The notes beneath the pieces were generated by a model. It was not told the origin of the DNA. It did not search any database and was given only the letters and a program-made list of their open reading frames with translations. DNA of 64,000 nucleotides, taken from Xanthomonas hydrangeae. Lineage in GTDB: Bacteria; Pseudomonadota; Gammaproteobacteria; Xanthomonadales; Xanthomonadaceae. Positions 34,925 to 43,790 of this stretch are shown piece by piece (the stretch's first letter is position 1; each line of letters starts with the position of its first letter). The stretch spans positions 3,596,001 through 3,660,000 of the forward strand of contig LR990730.1 of the NCBI GenBank assembly GCA_905142475.1, written 5' to 3'. Made by a program: the position numbers and the translations under genes.

Positions 34925-35251
34925 ATGAAGACGATCCGCATGCTGTCGTTGAGCGCCATTGCCGCCCTTACGCTCGCCGCCTGCCAAGGCCCTGATGCAG
35001 AGCAGGCGCGCCGCGATGCCGCATCCGCCGCCAAGCACGCTGCTGCTGCCACCGAGCAGGCCGCCGATCGCGCTGCCGTGCAGGCCAAGGCTGCCACTGC
35101 CGACGCGCGCGTGGCCGCTCGCGAACTGGCGGCCGATGCCAGCCGCGCAACCGCCAATGCCGCCGACGCCACCGCAGACAAGACCCGCGAGATGGCCAAC
35201 AAGGCCGAGCAGAACGCCGACAAGCACGACGCAGAGCATCCGGAACACTAA
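34925..35251 (+). CDS. Second alanine-rich lipoprotein
   Basis: A 108-residue protein with signal peptide MKTIRMLSLSAIAALTLAAC (lipobox LAAC) and a mature Ala-rich, charged helical region (ARRDAASAAKHAAAATEQAA, TADARVAARELAADASRATA). It ends in KHDAEHPEH rather than a lysine pair. It resembles the preceding lipoprotein in design, although alanine codons here are mainly GCC. It is separated from it by a terminator, so it needs its own promoter. Likely a duplicated and diverged envelope lipoprotein. Confidence 0.8.
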   Translation: MKTIRMLSLSAIAALTLAACQGPDAEQARRDAASAAKHAAAATEQAADRAAVQAKAATADARVAARELAADASRATANAADATADKTREMANKAEQNADKHDAEHPEH

Positions 35252-35420
35252 GAGCGACAGTCACAACGACTGCGCTCACCGCTAGGCGGGCACGGTCGGT
35301 GCGCGGAAAGCGCTATGTATCACGTACACGCCGGCTCTTCTGCGCCGTTCGTACCACCAAGGACCGCTCGCCGCGCTTGTCAGCCACTCCGGAACATCGC
35401 GTGACCCCGTTGGCACTTTG

Positions 35421-35457
35421 CGCACGCGCCGGCTTTATCGAGCCGGCGCGTGCGTTT
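35421..35457 (+). terminator. Strong hairpin, possible terminator, before the GGDEF gene
   Basis: A perfect 14-bp stem (35421-35434 with 35441-35454, loop TTATCG) followed by TTTG. The short T-run makes termination uncertain; it lies 170 bp after the lipoprotein stop and 55 bp before the diguanylate cyclase start. Confidence 0.5.
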
Positions 35458-35508
35458 GTCGGCGGCAGAAAGCGCATGTTGTCGAGCACGGCAGGCTAGC
35501 ATCGGCGC

Positions 35509-37215
35509 ATGCCCTCTTCTTTTACCTCGCGCCGCAGCAATCAGCTTGCACTGGCTTTTTCTGCACTGATTTTCATCGCCATCGGCATCGGCATCTTCGT
35601 CGGTGCGCGCCGCTCGCTGGCCGATGCCGCGTGGGTGGCACATACGCATGAAGTCATCGGCCGGATCGACGAGATCCAGGCGCGCATGCTGGATGCCGAA
35701 TCGGCGCAGCGCGGCTTTTTGCTCACCGGTAACGATGGATATTTGCTCGACTATCAGACCAGCGTCGAGCGCCTGCCGATTCTGCTCGGCAACCTGCGAA
35801 GGCTGATTACCGACAACACCACCCAGGAACAGCATCTGGACCGCTTGCAGCAGTTGGTGGAGACGCGCCTGCAACAGATCCAGCATACGCTCGACCTCTA
35901 TACGCAAAGTGGCCTGGAACCGGCGCGCGCAAGCATTCGACAGAACGCTTTCCGCACCACCAGCGCGATCCGCGAGCAATCGCTGAGCATGGTGCAGCGC
36001 GAACAGGAACTGTTGGTGCAGCGCGCCGACAGCAGCCGTCAAAGTGCAACCTTGCTGCTGGTGCTGGCGCTGGCCGGCATTCCATTCGGGCTGGTCGTCG
36101 TCGGCACCGTCTACGGGTTGTTGATGCGCGAACTGAGCAATCGCGCACAGGCCGAGCGGCTGGCAGCGCAGGCCAATCGCGAGCTGGGCGAGAGTGTCGA
36201 CGCGTTGCAACGCAGTACCGCCGATCTCAATCTGCTCAGCCGTTATACCGGCCTGCTGCAGAGTTGCATCAGCGCCGAAGAGGCGTTGGTGGTGACCAGC
36301 CGCACCCTGGCCAGCCTGCTGCCCGGCGTGGCCGGGAGCGTGTATCTGCTGCGCGCGTCGCAGGATCGCGCCGAAGCGATCAGCCACTGGGGCGAGCCGC
36401 TGCTGCAAAGCGCGCCGCATCTGCTGCTGGAAGAGTGCTGGGCGCTGCGCCGTGGTCAGCCGCACATCATCGAAGATCTGCACCGGGATGCGCTGTGTGC
36501 GCATATCGCCGTGCCCGACACCACCGCGCCGATCACTACCGCCTGCCTGCCGATGTCGGCGCAAGGCACCCAGCTCGGCTTTCTGTTTCTGTCCTCGCCC
36601 GGCCCTGGCCCGATGCCGCGCCTGGAAATTGCCGAGGCTGCCGCCGAGCAGTTGTCGTTGGCGCTGAGCAACCTGCGTCTGCGCGAATCGCTGCGGCGGC
36701 AATCCATTCGCGATGCGCTGACCGGACTGTACAACCGCCGCTATCTGGAAGAATCGCTCAGCCACGAGCTGGCGCGCTGCGCACGCCGCGACCTGCCGCT
36801 GTCGGTGCTGATGCTGGATGTGGACCACTTCAAACAGTTCAACGACAGCCAGGGCCATGCCGGCGGCGATCTGCTGCTGGCAGCGGTGGGCGAGCTGCTG
36901 CTGACCCGCCTGCGCGCCGAAGATGTGGCCTGCCGCTACGGCGGCGAAGAATTCACCGTGATCCTGCCCGAGACCGATGGCGTCGAAGCCATGCGCGTGG
37001 CCGAGCAGATCCGTGGCTTTATCGCCGCATTGGCGGTCAGCGATGGGCAGCGCTCGTTGCCGCGCGTGACCGCCTCGATCGGCGTGGCCAGCTTCCCGGT
37101 CGATGGCGAATTGGGATCGAGCCTGATCCAGAAAGCCGATGCGGCGCTGTATATCGCCAAACACCGCGGACGTAACCGGGTCGAGCAGCACGGCGCCACG
37201 GCCCCACTGGATTGA
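35509..37215 (+). CDS. Membrane diguanylate cyclase (CHASE3-like, GAF, GGDEF)
   Basis: A 568-residue protein. Transmembrane helix 1 (about 13-33), a helical periplasmic CHASE3-like domain (about 38-178, with ESAQRGFLLTGNDGYL), transmembrane helix 2 (about 182-205), a short coiled coil, a GAF-like domain (about 245-385) and GGDEF (about 395-560). The active site GGEEF is near residue 478. The inhibitory I-site RxxD (RAED) lies five residues before it, so product feedback is expected. It should make cyclic di-GMP in response to a periplasmic or cytosolic cue. Xanthomonas uses this messenger for virulence and biofilm control. Confidence 0.93.
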   Translation: MPSSFTSRRSNQLALAFSALIFIAIGIGIFVGARRSLADAAWVAHTHEVIGRIDEIQARMLDAESAQRGFLLTGNDGYLLDYQTSVERLPILLGNLRRLITDNTTQEQHLDRLQQLVETRLQQIQHTLDLYTQSGLEPARASIRQNAFRTTSAIREQSLSMVQREQELLVQRADSSRQSATLLLVLALAGIPFGLVVVGTVYGLLMRELSNRAQAERLAAQANRELGESVDALQRSTADLNLLSRYTGLLQSCISAEEALVVTSRTLASLLPGVAGSVYLLRASQDRAEAISHWGEPLLQSAPHLLLEECWALRRGQPHIIEDLHRDALCAHIAVPDTTAPITTACLPMSAQGTQLGFLFLSSPGPGPMPRLEIAEAAAEQLSLALSNLRLRESLRRQSIRDALTGLYNRRYLEESLSHELARCARRDLPLSVLMLDVDHFKQFNDSQGHAGGDLLLAAVGELLLTRLRAEDVACRYGGEEFTVILPETDGVEAMRVAEQIRGFIAALAVSDGQRSLPRVTASIGVASFPVDGELGSSLIQKADAALYIAKHRGRNRVEQHGATAPLD

Positions 37216-37311
37216 GCACGCACGCTGTCGATGTTGGATTGCGCAATTCGTCACACAAAAGATCCATCGACGCGGCGATAGTCGGCCTTGACCCCCAAGC
37301 GAGGCAATCCG

Positions 37312-37887
37312 ATGTCGATGTGGCGCGATCAAGGTCCCAACAAGAAAGACGGCGTTCCGGCCGCACCCGAAGTTCCCCCCGCCGCCGATGGGCGGTTGTT
37401 CACCGCCGAGGCCAGCCCCGCTCCGCCGGTGCCTGCCACCGCCCCGTCCAGTGTTGCGCCGGTGACGCCGGCAGCGAGCACCGCGGCCCCGCAGCGCCAG
37501 AGTGAGGCAAAAGAATCGCTGATCGCCGCCGACATCAGCATCGAAGGCAAGATCGAAGGCGCCGGTCACGTGCGTCTGGCCGGCCGCTTCAAGGGCGACG
37601 TCAACGTCAAGGGCGATCTCACCATCGAACGCGGCGCCAAGCTCAACGGCGGCGTGCGCGCCAACAAGGTGATCATCGCCGGCGAACTGGAGGGCAATAT
37701 CGAATCGGCCGCGCAAGTGGAATTGCAGACCTCCGGCGTGCTGGTTGGCGACGTCAAGGCCGGTAGCCTCACCGTGGCGTCGGGCGCCCGCATGCGCGGC
37801 CAGGCCGATTTCGGCTGGGGCGAAGACACCGGCAAGCCGGTTGGCACGAACAAGGCAATCGCGAGCGGAGACAGCGACGCCACATGA
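37312..37887 (+). CDS. Bactofilin family polymer-forming protein
   Basis: A 191-residue protein. A disordered Pro/Ala-rich N-terminus (1-75) precedes the bactofilin beta-helix (about 77-165): LIAADISIEGKIEGAGHVRL, RFKGDVNVKGDLTIERGAKL, VIIAGELEGNIESAAQVELQ. Bactofilins self-assemble into filaments that scaffold cell-wall enzymes or polar structures. The stop overlaps the next start (ATGA, 37884-37887). ATG 37312 is preferred to the TTG at 37288. Confidence 0.92.
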   Translation: MSMWRDQGPNKKDGVPAAPEVPPAADGRLFTAEASPAPPVPATAPSSVAPVTPAASTAAPQRQSEAKESLIAADISIEGKIEGAGHVRLAGRFKGDVNVKGDLTIERGAKLNGGVRANKVIIAGELEGNIESAAQVELQTSGVLVGDVKAGSLTVASGARMRGQADFGWGEDTGKPVGTNKAIASGDSDAT

Positions 37888-38249
37888 GTGCACCCCGCCC
37901 GGGCACGCCCGGTGCCACGCGCAGCTGCCCGCATTGCAAGGCGACGATTCTGGAAAGCGCCAGCGTCTGCCCTGCATGCAAGCATCACCTGCGCTTCGAC
38001 TCGGCAGCGGTGCAACATGCGCAGCCCGCCCCGATCGTGCCGCTCAAGGTCGAAGGCACCATCCGTCATCCTGCCGATGGCGATCCATGGGAATACACCG
38101 TGGTGGTATCGGTGCGTAACGGCAAGGGCGAAGAGATTCGCCGCCAGGTCGTGGATGTCGGCGCAATGCAGGGCGGCGAAGAGCGTGGATTTACGCTGGC
38201 CGTGGAAGCGACTGCGGTGCGCTCACCCGGGCGGCGTACCCGGCATTAG
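37884..38249 (+). CDS. Double zinc-knuckle protein coupled to bactofilin
   Basis: A 121-residue protein. Two CPxC pairs (CPHCKAT at about 15 and CPACKHH at about 29) form a zinc ribbon. A beta-rich domain follows (VPLKVEGTIRHPADGDPWEY, TVVVSVRNGKGEE). Its ATG lies in the bactofilin stop, so the two are translated together and probably work together. Function is unknown; it may be a cytoplasmic partner that binds the filament. Confidence 0.78.
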   Translation: MSAPRPGTPGATRSCPHCKATILESASVCPACKHHLRFDSAAVQHAQPAPIVPLKVEGTIRHPADGDPWEYTVVVSVRNGKGEEIRRQVVDVGAMQGGEERGFTLAVEATAVRSPGRRTRH

Positions 38250-38456
38250 CGCTTAGGGCGGCAAGCGCCAGACGAACGACGTGCATGAGATCAGACGTGC
38301 CGGAGATCAGGATCGAAGCGGGATCAACGCGGACGATGCCGATCACTCCTCCGCGTCCACCCGAACCTCGCCGTGCAAGCACGTGTCGAGGCGTTACGCC
38401 GATGCATGCCATTCCCATTCTCAGGATCTGCACATCGGCTTGGCCAGAGTTGCCGC

Positions 38457-39467
38457 ATGCGCAACGGCAACGACAAACCTGGCGATCTGGTGGTGCTTGG
38501 GCCCGAGGGTCTGTATTGCCCGCAGGGCGACTTCCACATCGATCCCTGGCGGCCGGTGCCGCGTGCGGTGATCACCCACGGGCATGGCGACCACGCGCGC
38601 AGCGGCATGGGCGAATACCACTGCACGCATGAGAGCCTGCCGATCCTGCAATGGCGCCTCGGCGAGCAGGTCTATCACACGCATGCCGATGGTGAAGCGT
38701 TTCGCCTGGGACGCGCGCAGGTGTCGCTGCATCCGGCCGGCCACGTGCTCGGCTCGGCGCAGGTGCGCATCGAAGTCGATGGCGAGGTCTGGGTCGCCTC
38801 GGGCGATTACAAACGCCAGCACGATCCCACCTGCAAGCCGTTCGAAGTGGTGCCGTGCGACACCTTCATCACCGAAGCGACCTTCGGGCTGCCGGTGTAT
38901 CGCTGGCCGGACACCTCCGATGTCGCGGCCGATACCGTCGCCTGGCGCCACGAATGCGCCGAGCGCGGCGAAGCGGCCATCCTCTATTGCTATGCATTGG
39001 GCAAGGCGCAACGGGTGTTGGCGGAGCTGCGCGCCTGGGATACGCAACCGGCGTTGTTGCATGGCGCGATCGCGGTGGGCGTGGAGGTGTATCGCCAGGC
39101 CGGCATCGCGATGCTGGACACCCAACCGGTCAGCGAACACGCGCGCGGCGCCGACTATGCCGGGCAATTGGTGCTGGCGCCGCCCTCGGCGGCCGGCAGC
39201 GCCTGGATCCGTCGCTTCCGGCATGCACAACAGGGCTTTGCATCGGGCTGGATGCGCATTCGCGGCAATCGCCGTCGACGCAATTACGACCGCGGTTTTG
39301 TGGTGTCCGATCATGCCGACTGGCCGGACCTGTTGCGCACGATCGAAGAGACCGGCGCGCGGCGCGTGATCGCCACCCACGGCAACACCGATGCCTTGAT
39401 CCAGCATCTGCTGGAACGCGGCGTGGCAGCCGAAGCCTTCCGCACCGATTTCGGAGCCGAGGAATGA
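38457..39467 (+). CDS. Ligase-associated DNA exonuclease (metallo-beta-lactamase fold)
   Basis: A 336-residue nuclease of the beta-CASP/metallo-beta-lactamase group. Motif THGHGDHARSG (41-46 as HxHxDH), LHPAGHVLGSAQ near residue 90, WVASGDYKR and the C-terminal VSDHADWPDL and VIATHGNTD motifs are those of the exonuclease found beside ATP-dependent ligases and Lhr helicases. It probably trims DNA ends in a ligation-based repair path. ATG 38457 is chosen; the longer frame is not conserved-looking. Confidence 0.92.
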   Translation: MRNGNDKPGDLVVLGPEGLYCPQGDFHIDPWRPVPRAVITHGHGDHARSGMGEYHCTHESLPILQWRLGEQVYHTHADGEAFRLGRAQVSLHPAGHVLGSAQVRIEVDGEVWVASGDYKRQHDPTCKPFEVVPCDTFITEATFGLPVYRWPDTSDVAADTVAWRHECAERGEAAILYCYALGKAQRVLAELRAWDTQPALLHGAIAVGVEVYRQAGIAMLDTQPVSEHARGADYAGQLVLAPPSAAGSAWIRRFRHAQQGFASGWMRIRGNRRRRNYDRGFVVSDHADWPDLLRTIEETGARRVIATHGNTDALIQHLLERGVAAEAFRTDFGAEE

Positions 39468-39697
39468 ACCCGCTGCCCGCATGCCGTTATGTTCGCGCAC
39501 GTCCTCGCATTCGCCTGAGCGGTGCGCTTGCGTTTCGTCGGCACGCCCTGGCGTTTCGCATTCATCGCGCTACGCCTGCCGCCATTGTGGGACCACCGCA
39601 GCCGCAGCGTCGCACGCGCAGCTTGAGTGCGTTTACGCAACGCGCAATGAAACTGCGTGCCGCAGACAAATGCGCAATGACGCAGGCGCTGCCGTGA
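39464..39697 (+). CDS. Possible small Arg-rich ORF coupled between exonuclease and ligase
   Basis: A 77-codon frame starting MNPLPACRYVRARPRIRLSG. Its ATG overlaps the exonuclease stop (ATGA, 39464-39467) and its stop overlaps the ligase GTG (GTGA, 39694-39697). It thus forms an unbroken translation chain. It is very basic (about 17 Arg), with no domain recognised. Codon use is less GC-biased at third positions than its neighbours, so it may be a chance frame that lets ribosomes pass to the ligase start. Confidence 0.35.
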   Translation: MNPLPACRYVRARPRIRLSGALAFRRHALAFRIHRATPAAIVGPPQPQRRTRSLSAFTQRAMKLRAADKCAMTQALP

Positions 39698-41298
39698 AGC
39701 GATTTGCCGCGTTGTACCGCACCCTGGATCGCAGTACCGGCACGCTCGACAAGCGTGCCGCGTTGGTGCGTTATTTTGGTAGCGCGCCGCCGCTTGATGC
39801 GGCGTGGGCGTTGTATTTACTGGCCGGCGGCAAGGTGGCCAGCACACGCATGCGCATCGCCAGCAGCGGCGAGTTGCGCGAATGGATCACCGAAACCGCC
39901 GGTATTGCCGATTGGTTGGTTGCAGATAGCTACGACCACGTCGGCGATCTGGCCGAAACGCTGGCCTTGCTGCTGGATGATCCGGACTCCGAAGCGGCGG
40001 ATCTACCGCTTGCAGAATGGATCGAACAACGGCTGCTGCCGATCGCCAATCAAGACGTGGATGTGCGCAAGGCCTGCATTGTGCAGGCGTGGCGCAGCCT
40101 GGCCTTCGACGAGCGCCTGGTGTTCAACAAGCTGCTGACCGGCGCGCTGCGCGTCGGTGTGTCGCAACGACTGGTGCAACAGGCGTTGGCCGAGATGTCC
40201 GGGATAGAAATTGCACGTATTGCGCAGCGCATGCTCGGCAGCTGGCGGCCGCATCCGACCTATCTGGCCAACCTGCTGACCGCCGAAGAATTGCCCGGCG
40301 ATCGGCAGCAGCCCTACCCGTTCTTTCTCGCCTCGCCGCTGGAAGCCGAGGTCGACACGCTGGGCGCGGTCGATGCCTGGCTGCTGGAATGGAAGTGGGA
40401 CGGCATTCGGCTGCAGCTGATTCGACGCGCTGGCGAAGCGGCGTTGTGGTCGCGCGGCGAAGAACGTCTGGATGGTCGTTTTCCGGAAATCGAACAGGCC
40501 GCGATGCAGTTGCCAGAGGGCACCGTCATCGATGGCGAGCTGTTGGCCTGGCAAGCGGAGCAGCCGTTGCCGATGCCGTTCACCGCCTTGCAGACGCGCA
40601 TCCAGCGGCTCAAGCCCGGGCCAAAGACGTTGGCGGCAGCGCCAGCACGTGTGGTCGCCTACGATCTGCTCGAGCTGGATGGCGAGGATTTCCGCGAACG
40701 TCCATTGCAGGAGCGTCGCGCACTGCTGGAAGGCGTGCTGGCCAAGCTCGCCGATCCACGCATCGTCGCCTCGCCATTGGTGCAGGTGAGCGATTGGCAG
40801 GCCGCCGCGCAGGTGCGCCTGGATGCACGCGAGCGCGGCGTGGAAGGGCTGATGCTCAAGCGCGCCAATTCGATGTATCAATCCGGTCGCCGACGCGGCG
40901 ACTGGTGGAAGTGGAAGATCGACCCGCTCACCATCGATGCGGTGCTGCTGTATGCGCAAGCCGGTCATGGCCGGCGCAGCACGCTGTACACCGACTACAC
41001 CTTCGGGCTGTGGCACGAGGGCCAGCTGGTGCCGATCGCCAAGGCGTATTCGGGTCTGGACGACAAGGAAATTCTGCAACTGGATCGCTGGATCCGCGCC
41101 AATACCACCGAGCGCTTCGGCCCGGTGCGCGCGGTCACCGCGCATCATGTGTTCGAGCTGGGGTTCGAAGCGGTCAATCGCAGCGCGCGGCACAAGTCCG
41201 GCATTGCGGTGCGTTTTCCACGGATTTTGCGCTGGCGCCAGGACAAGCCGATGGCCGAGGCCGATCACCTGAGCAGCTTGCAGGCGCTGGCACGGTGA
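39694..41298 (+). CDS. ATP-dependent DNA ligase (Lhr-associated)
   Basis: A 534-residue ligase. The N-terminal domain begins RFAALYRTLDRSTGTLDKRAAL. The adenylation domain holds the KxDG motif in LLEWKWDGIRLQ (lysine at about 234), followed by DGELLAW and the GLMLKR motif; an OB-fold with WWKWKIDPLTIDAVLLYAQ completes the core. It is the family of bacterial ligases that travel with the exonuclease, helicase and phosphoesterase genes seen here. GTG 39694 matches the usual start; ATG 39670 is possible. Its stop overlaps the helicase start. Confidence 0.93.
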   Translation: MKRFAALYRTLDRSTGTLDKRAALVRYFGSAPPLDAAWALYLLAGGKVASTRMRIASSGELREWITETAGIADWLVADSYDHVGDLAETLALLLDDPDSEAADLPLAEWIEQRLLPIANQDVDVRKACIVQAWRSLAFDERLVFNKLLTGALRVGVSQRLVQQALAEMSGIEIARIAQRMLGSWRPHPTYLANLLTAEELPGDRQQPYPFFLASPLEAEVDTLGAVDAWLLEWKWDGIRLQLIRRAGEAALWSRGEERLDGRFPEIEQAAMQLPEGTVIDGELLAWQAEQPLPMPFTALQTRIQRLKPGPKTLAAAPARVVAYDLLELDGEDFRERPLQERRALLEGVLAKLADPRIVASPLVQVSDWQAAAQVRLDARERGVEGLMLKRANSMYQSGRRRGDWWKWKIDPLTIDAVLLYAQAGHGRRSTLYTDYTFGLWHEGQLVPIAKAYSGLDDKEILQLDRWIRANTTERFGPVRAVTAHHVFELGFEAVNRSARHKSGIAVRFPRILRWRQDKPMAEADHLSSLQALAR

Positions 41299-43790
41299 GC
41301 GACGCGCAGCAGACACGCGGCACGCCGTTGCAGCAATGGCGTGCCTGGTTCGCGCAGCGCGGCTGGACGCCGTTGCCGTTTCAACGCGATGTGTGGAAGC
41401 GCTATCTCGATGGCGAATCCGGCTTGCTGCATACGCCAACCGGCAGCGGCAAGACGCTGGCGGCCTTCGGAGGGCCGCTGCTGGAAGCGTTGGCTGCACG
41501 CGGGCGCCGCACGCCGATCAGATCTGTCACGACGACTGCGCGCCGTCAGCAGCAACGCACACTGCAAGTACTGTGGATCACCCCGTTGCGCGCACTCGCC
41601 GCAGATACCGCACGCGCTCTACGCGAGCCGGTGGAGGCGTTGGGGCTGGATTGGCAGGTGGGCTTGCGTACCGGCGATGCCAGCGCGCGCGACAAGCGGC
41701 TGGCGCGCAGCGGCAAGCTCGATGTACTGGTCACCACGCCGGAATCGTTGGCGTTGTTGCTGTCGTACCCGGATACCGCGCCGCAGTTGTCGGCGCTACG
41801 CTGCGTGATCGTCGACGAATGGCATGAGCTGCTCGGCAACAAGCGCGGCGTGCTGCTGCAACTGTGCTTGGCGCGTTTGCGCGGCTGGGCGCCGGCACTG
41901 CGCCTCTGGGGCCTGTCGGCGACGCTGGGCAACTTATCTCAAGCACGCGATGTGCTGTTGCCGCATCGCCCGGAGGCTGCGCTGGTCTCGGGCGTCAAAC
42001 CACGCGCGATGACGTTGGAGACGCTGTTGCCGGAGAGCGGCGAACGCTTTCCCTGGGCCGGGCATCTCGGCCTGGCGCAGCTGGCGCGCGTGCTGCAGAA
42101 GATCATGCAGCAGCGCACTAGCCTGGTGTTTACCAACACGCGCGCGCAAGCCGAGTTGTGGCATCAGGCCTTGAGCGCGGTGTGGCCGGACGATCCGGCC
42201 ACGCTCGCGTTGCATCACGGCTCGCTGGACCCGTCCTTGCGCGCAGCGGCCGAACTCGGCCTGCGCGACGGCAGCCTGCGCTGCGTGGTGGCAACCTCCA
42301 GCCTGGATCTGGGCGTGGATTTTCCGGCGGTGGATCAGGTGCTGCAGGTCGGCAGCCCGAAAGGCATTGCACGTTTGCTGCAGCGTGCGGGCCGCGCGCG
42401 TCATCGCCCGGGCGAATCCGGACACGTGGTATGCGTGCCCTCGCATGCGCTGGAACTGGTGGAATACGCCGCTGCGCGCCGCGCGATCATGCATGGCCAT
42501 ATCGAAGCACGCCCACCGCCACGCCTGTCGCTGGATGTATTGGCGCAGCACTGCGTCACGCTCGCACTCGGCGGCGGTTTCCACGCCGATGCAGTGTTTG
42601 AAGAAGTGCGCGGCACCGATGCATTTGCGGCGCTGGATAAAGCCACCTGGCAAGCGGTGCTCGACTTCATCGTGCAAGGCGGCAGCGCGCTGGCGCATTA
42701 CCCGGATTTCCATAAAGTCGTGCGCGACGAAGAGGGCGTGTATCGCGTCATCGATCGGCGCGTCGCGCTACGGCATCGCTTGTCCATCGGCACCATCACC
42801 AGCGATGGCAGCGTGCGCGTGCAGTTCCTGCGCGGCGGCCGCCTGGGTGCAGTGGAAGAACAATTCGTCGGCCGTCTGCGCCGTGGCGATCGTTTTCAAT
42901 TCGCCGGCCGTTTGCTGGAGCTGGTGCGGCTGGAAGACATGACCGCTTATGTGCGCGTGGCCAAGAGCGGCAGTGGCGTGGTGCCGAAATGGATGGGCGG
43001 GCGCATGCCGTTGTCGTCGGCCTTGGGGCGCGAGGTCGAGGCGGTGTTTGCCGACCCGGGTGATGCGCCGGAAATGCAGGCGCTTACGCCGTTACTGCGC
43101 CTGCAGTCATCGCTGTCCTCGTTGCCCGGCCCGGACCATCTGCTGGTGGAAAGCATCAAGGCGCGCGATGGACGGCATGTCTTCGTGTATCCGTTCGCCG
43201 GGCGTCAGGTCAATGAAGGGCTGGCTGCATTGCTTGCCGCACGCTGGGGTCGGCGGCAGCGCAACACCTTCAGTTTTGCCGCCAACGATTATGGCTTTGT
43301 GCTGTCGCCCGCGCAGGATGTGGAACTCGATGCGAACGTGCTGCAGAGCTTGCTGTCGCCAGCCGGGTTGCTCGACGATCTGCGCGACAGCCTCAATCTG
43401 GGCGAGTTGGCACGCCGGCAATTCCGCGAGATCGCACGCGTTGCCGGGTTGCTGTCGCCATCGCTGCCCGGCCGCGCGCCACGTAGCCTGCGCCAGGTGC
43501 AGGCGTCCAGCGGTTTGCTCTACGACGTCCTGCAGCGCTTCGATCCCGACCATCTACTGCTCGCTCAGGCCGAACGCGAAGTGTTCGAAGGCCAGCTCGA
43601 ACTGGCGCGGCTTGCCCATGCACTGGAAGATTGCGCCCGCCGCGAACTACGTTTGTGCAAACCGCGCAGTCTGACTCCCTTGTCATTCCCGCTATGGGCC
43701 GAACGCGTGCGCGGCCAACTGAGTACCGAAGACTGGAAGGCCCGCGTGCTGCGCGCTGCCGAACAACTGGAGCGTAAACATGGGCGATAG
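41295..43790 (+). CDS. Ligase-associated DEAD/DEAH helicase, Lhr-type
   Basis: An 831-residue superfamily 2 helicase. Walker A TPTGSGKT (47-54), box II VIVDEWHELL (about 173), SAT motif LWGLSATLG, and motif VI LQRAGRARHRPGESG are present, followed by the large Lhr-type C-terminal region that encircles DNA. It likely translocates 3'-5' and unwinds repair intermediates. GTG 41295 overlaps the ligase stop (GTGA). Residues about 72-90 (RTPIRSVTTTARRQQQRTLQ) look like an extra loop after motif I. Confidence 0.92.
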   Translation: MSDAQQTRGTPLQQWRAWFAQRGWTPLPFQRDVWKRYLDGESGLLHTPTGSGKTLAAFGGPLLEALAARGRRTPIRSVTTTARRQQQRTLQVLWITPLRALAADTARALREPVEALGLDWQVGLRTGDASARDKRLARSGKLDVLVTTPESLALLLSYPDTAPQLSALRCVIVDEWHELLGNKRGVLLQLCLARLRGWAPALRLWGLSATLGNLSQARDVLLPHRPEAALVSGVKPRAMTLETLLPESGERFPWAGHLGLAQLARVLQKIMQQRTSLVFTNTRAQAELWHQALSAVWPDDPATLALHHGSLDPSLRAAAELGLRDGSLRCVVATSSLDLGVDFPAVDQVLQVGSPKGIARLLQRAGRARHRPGESGHVVCVPSHALELVEYAAARRAIMHGHIEARPPPRLSLDVLAQHCVTLALGGGFHADAVFEEVRGTDAFAALDKATWQAVLDFIVQGGSALAHYPDFHKVVRDEEGVYRVIDRRVALRHRLSIGTITSDGSVRVQFLRGGRLGAVEEQFVGRLRRGDRFQFAGRLLELVRLEDMTAYVRVAKSGSGVVPKWMGGRMPLSSALGREVEAVFADPGDAPEMQALTPLLRLQSSLSSLPGPDHLLVESIKARDGRHVFVYPFAGRQVNEGLAALLAARWGRRQRNTFSFAANDYGFVLSPAQDVELDANVLQSLLSPAGLLDDLRDSLNLGELARRQFREIARVAGLLSPSLPGRAPRSLRQVQASSGLLYDVLQRFDPDHLLLAQAEREVFEGQLELARLAHALEDCARRELRLCKPRSLTPLSFPLWAERVRGQLSTEDWKARVLRAAEQLERKHGR

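Noticed and set aside
40017-41294. Upstream extension of the helicase frame through the ligase gene
   Set aside because: This part runs in an alternate frame of the ligase and is Arg/Ala-rich; helicase similarity starts at the GTG at 41295.
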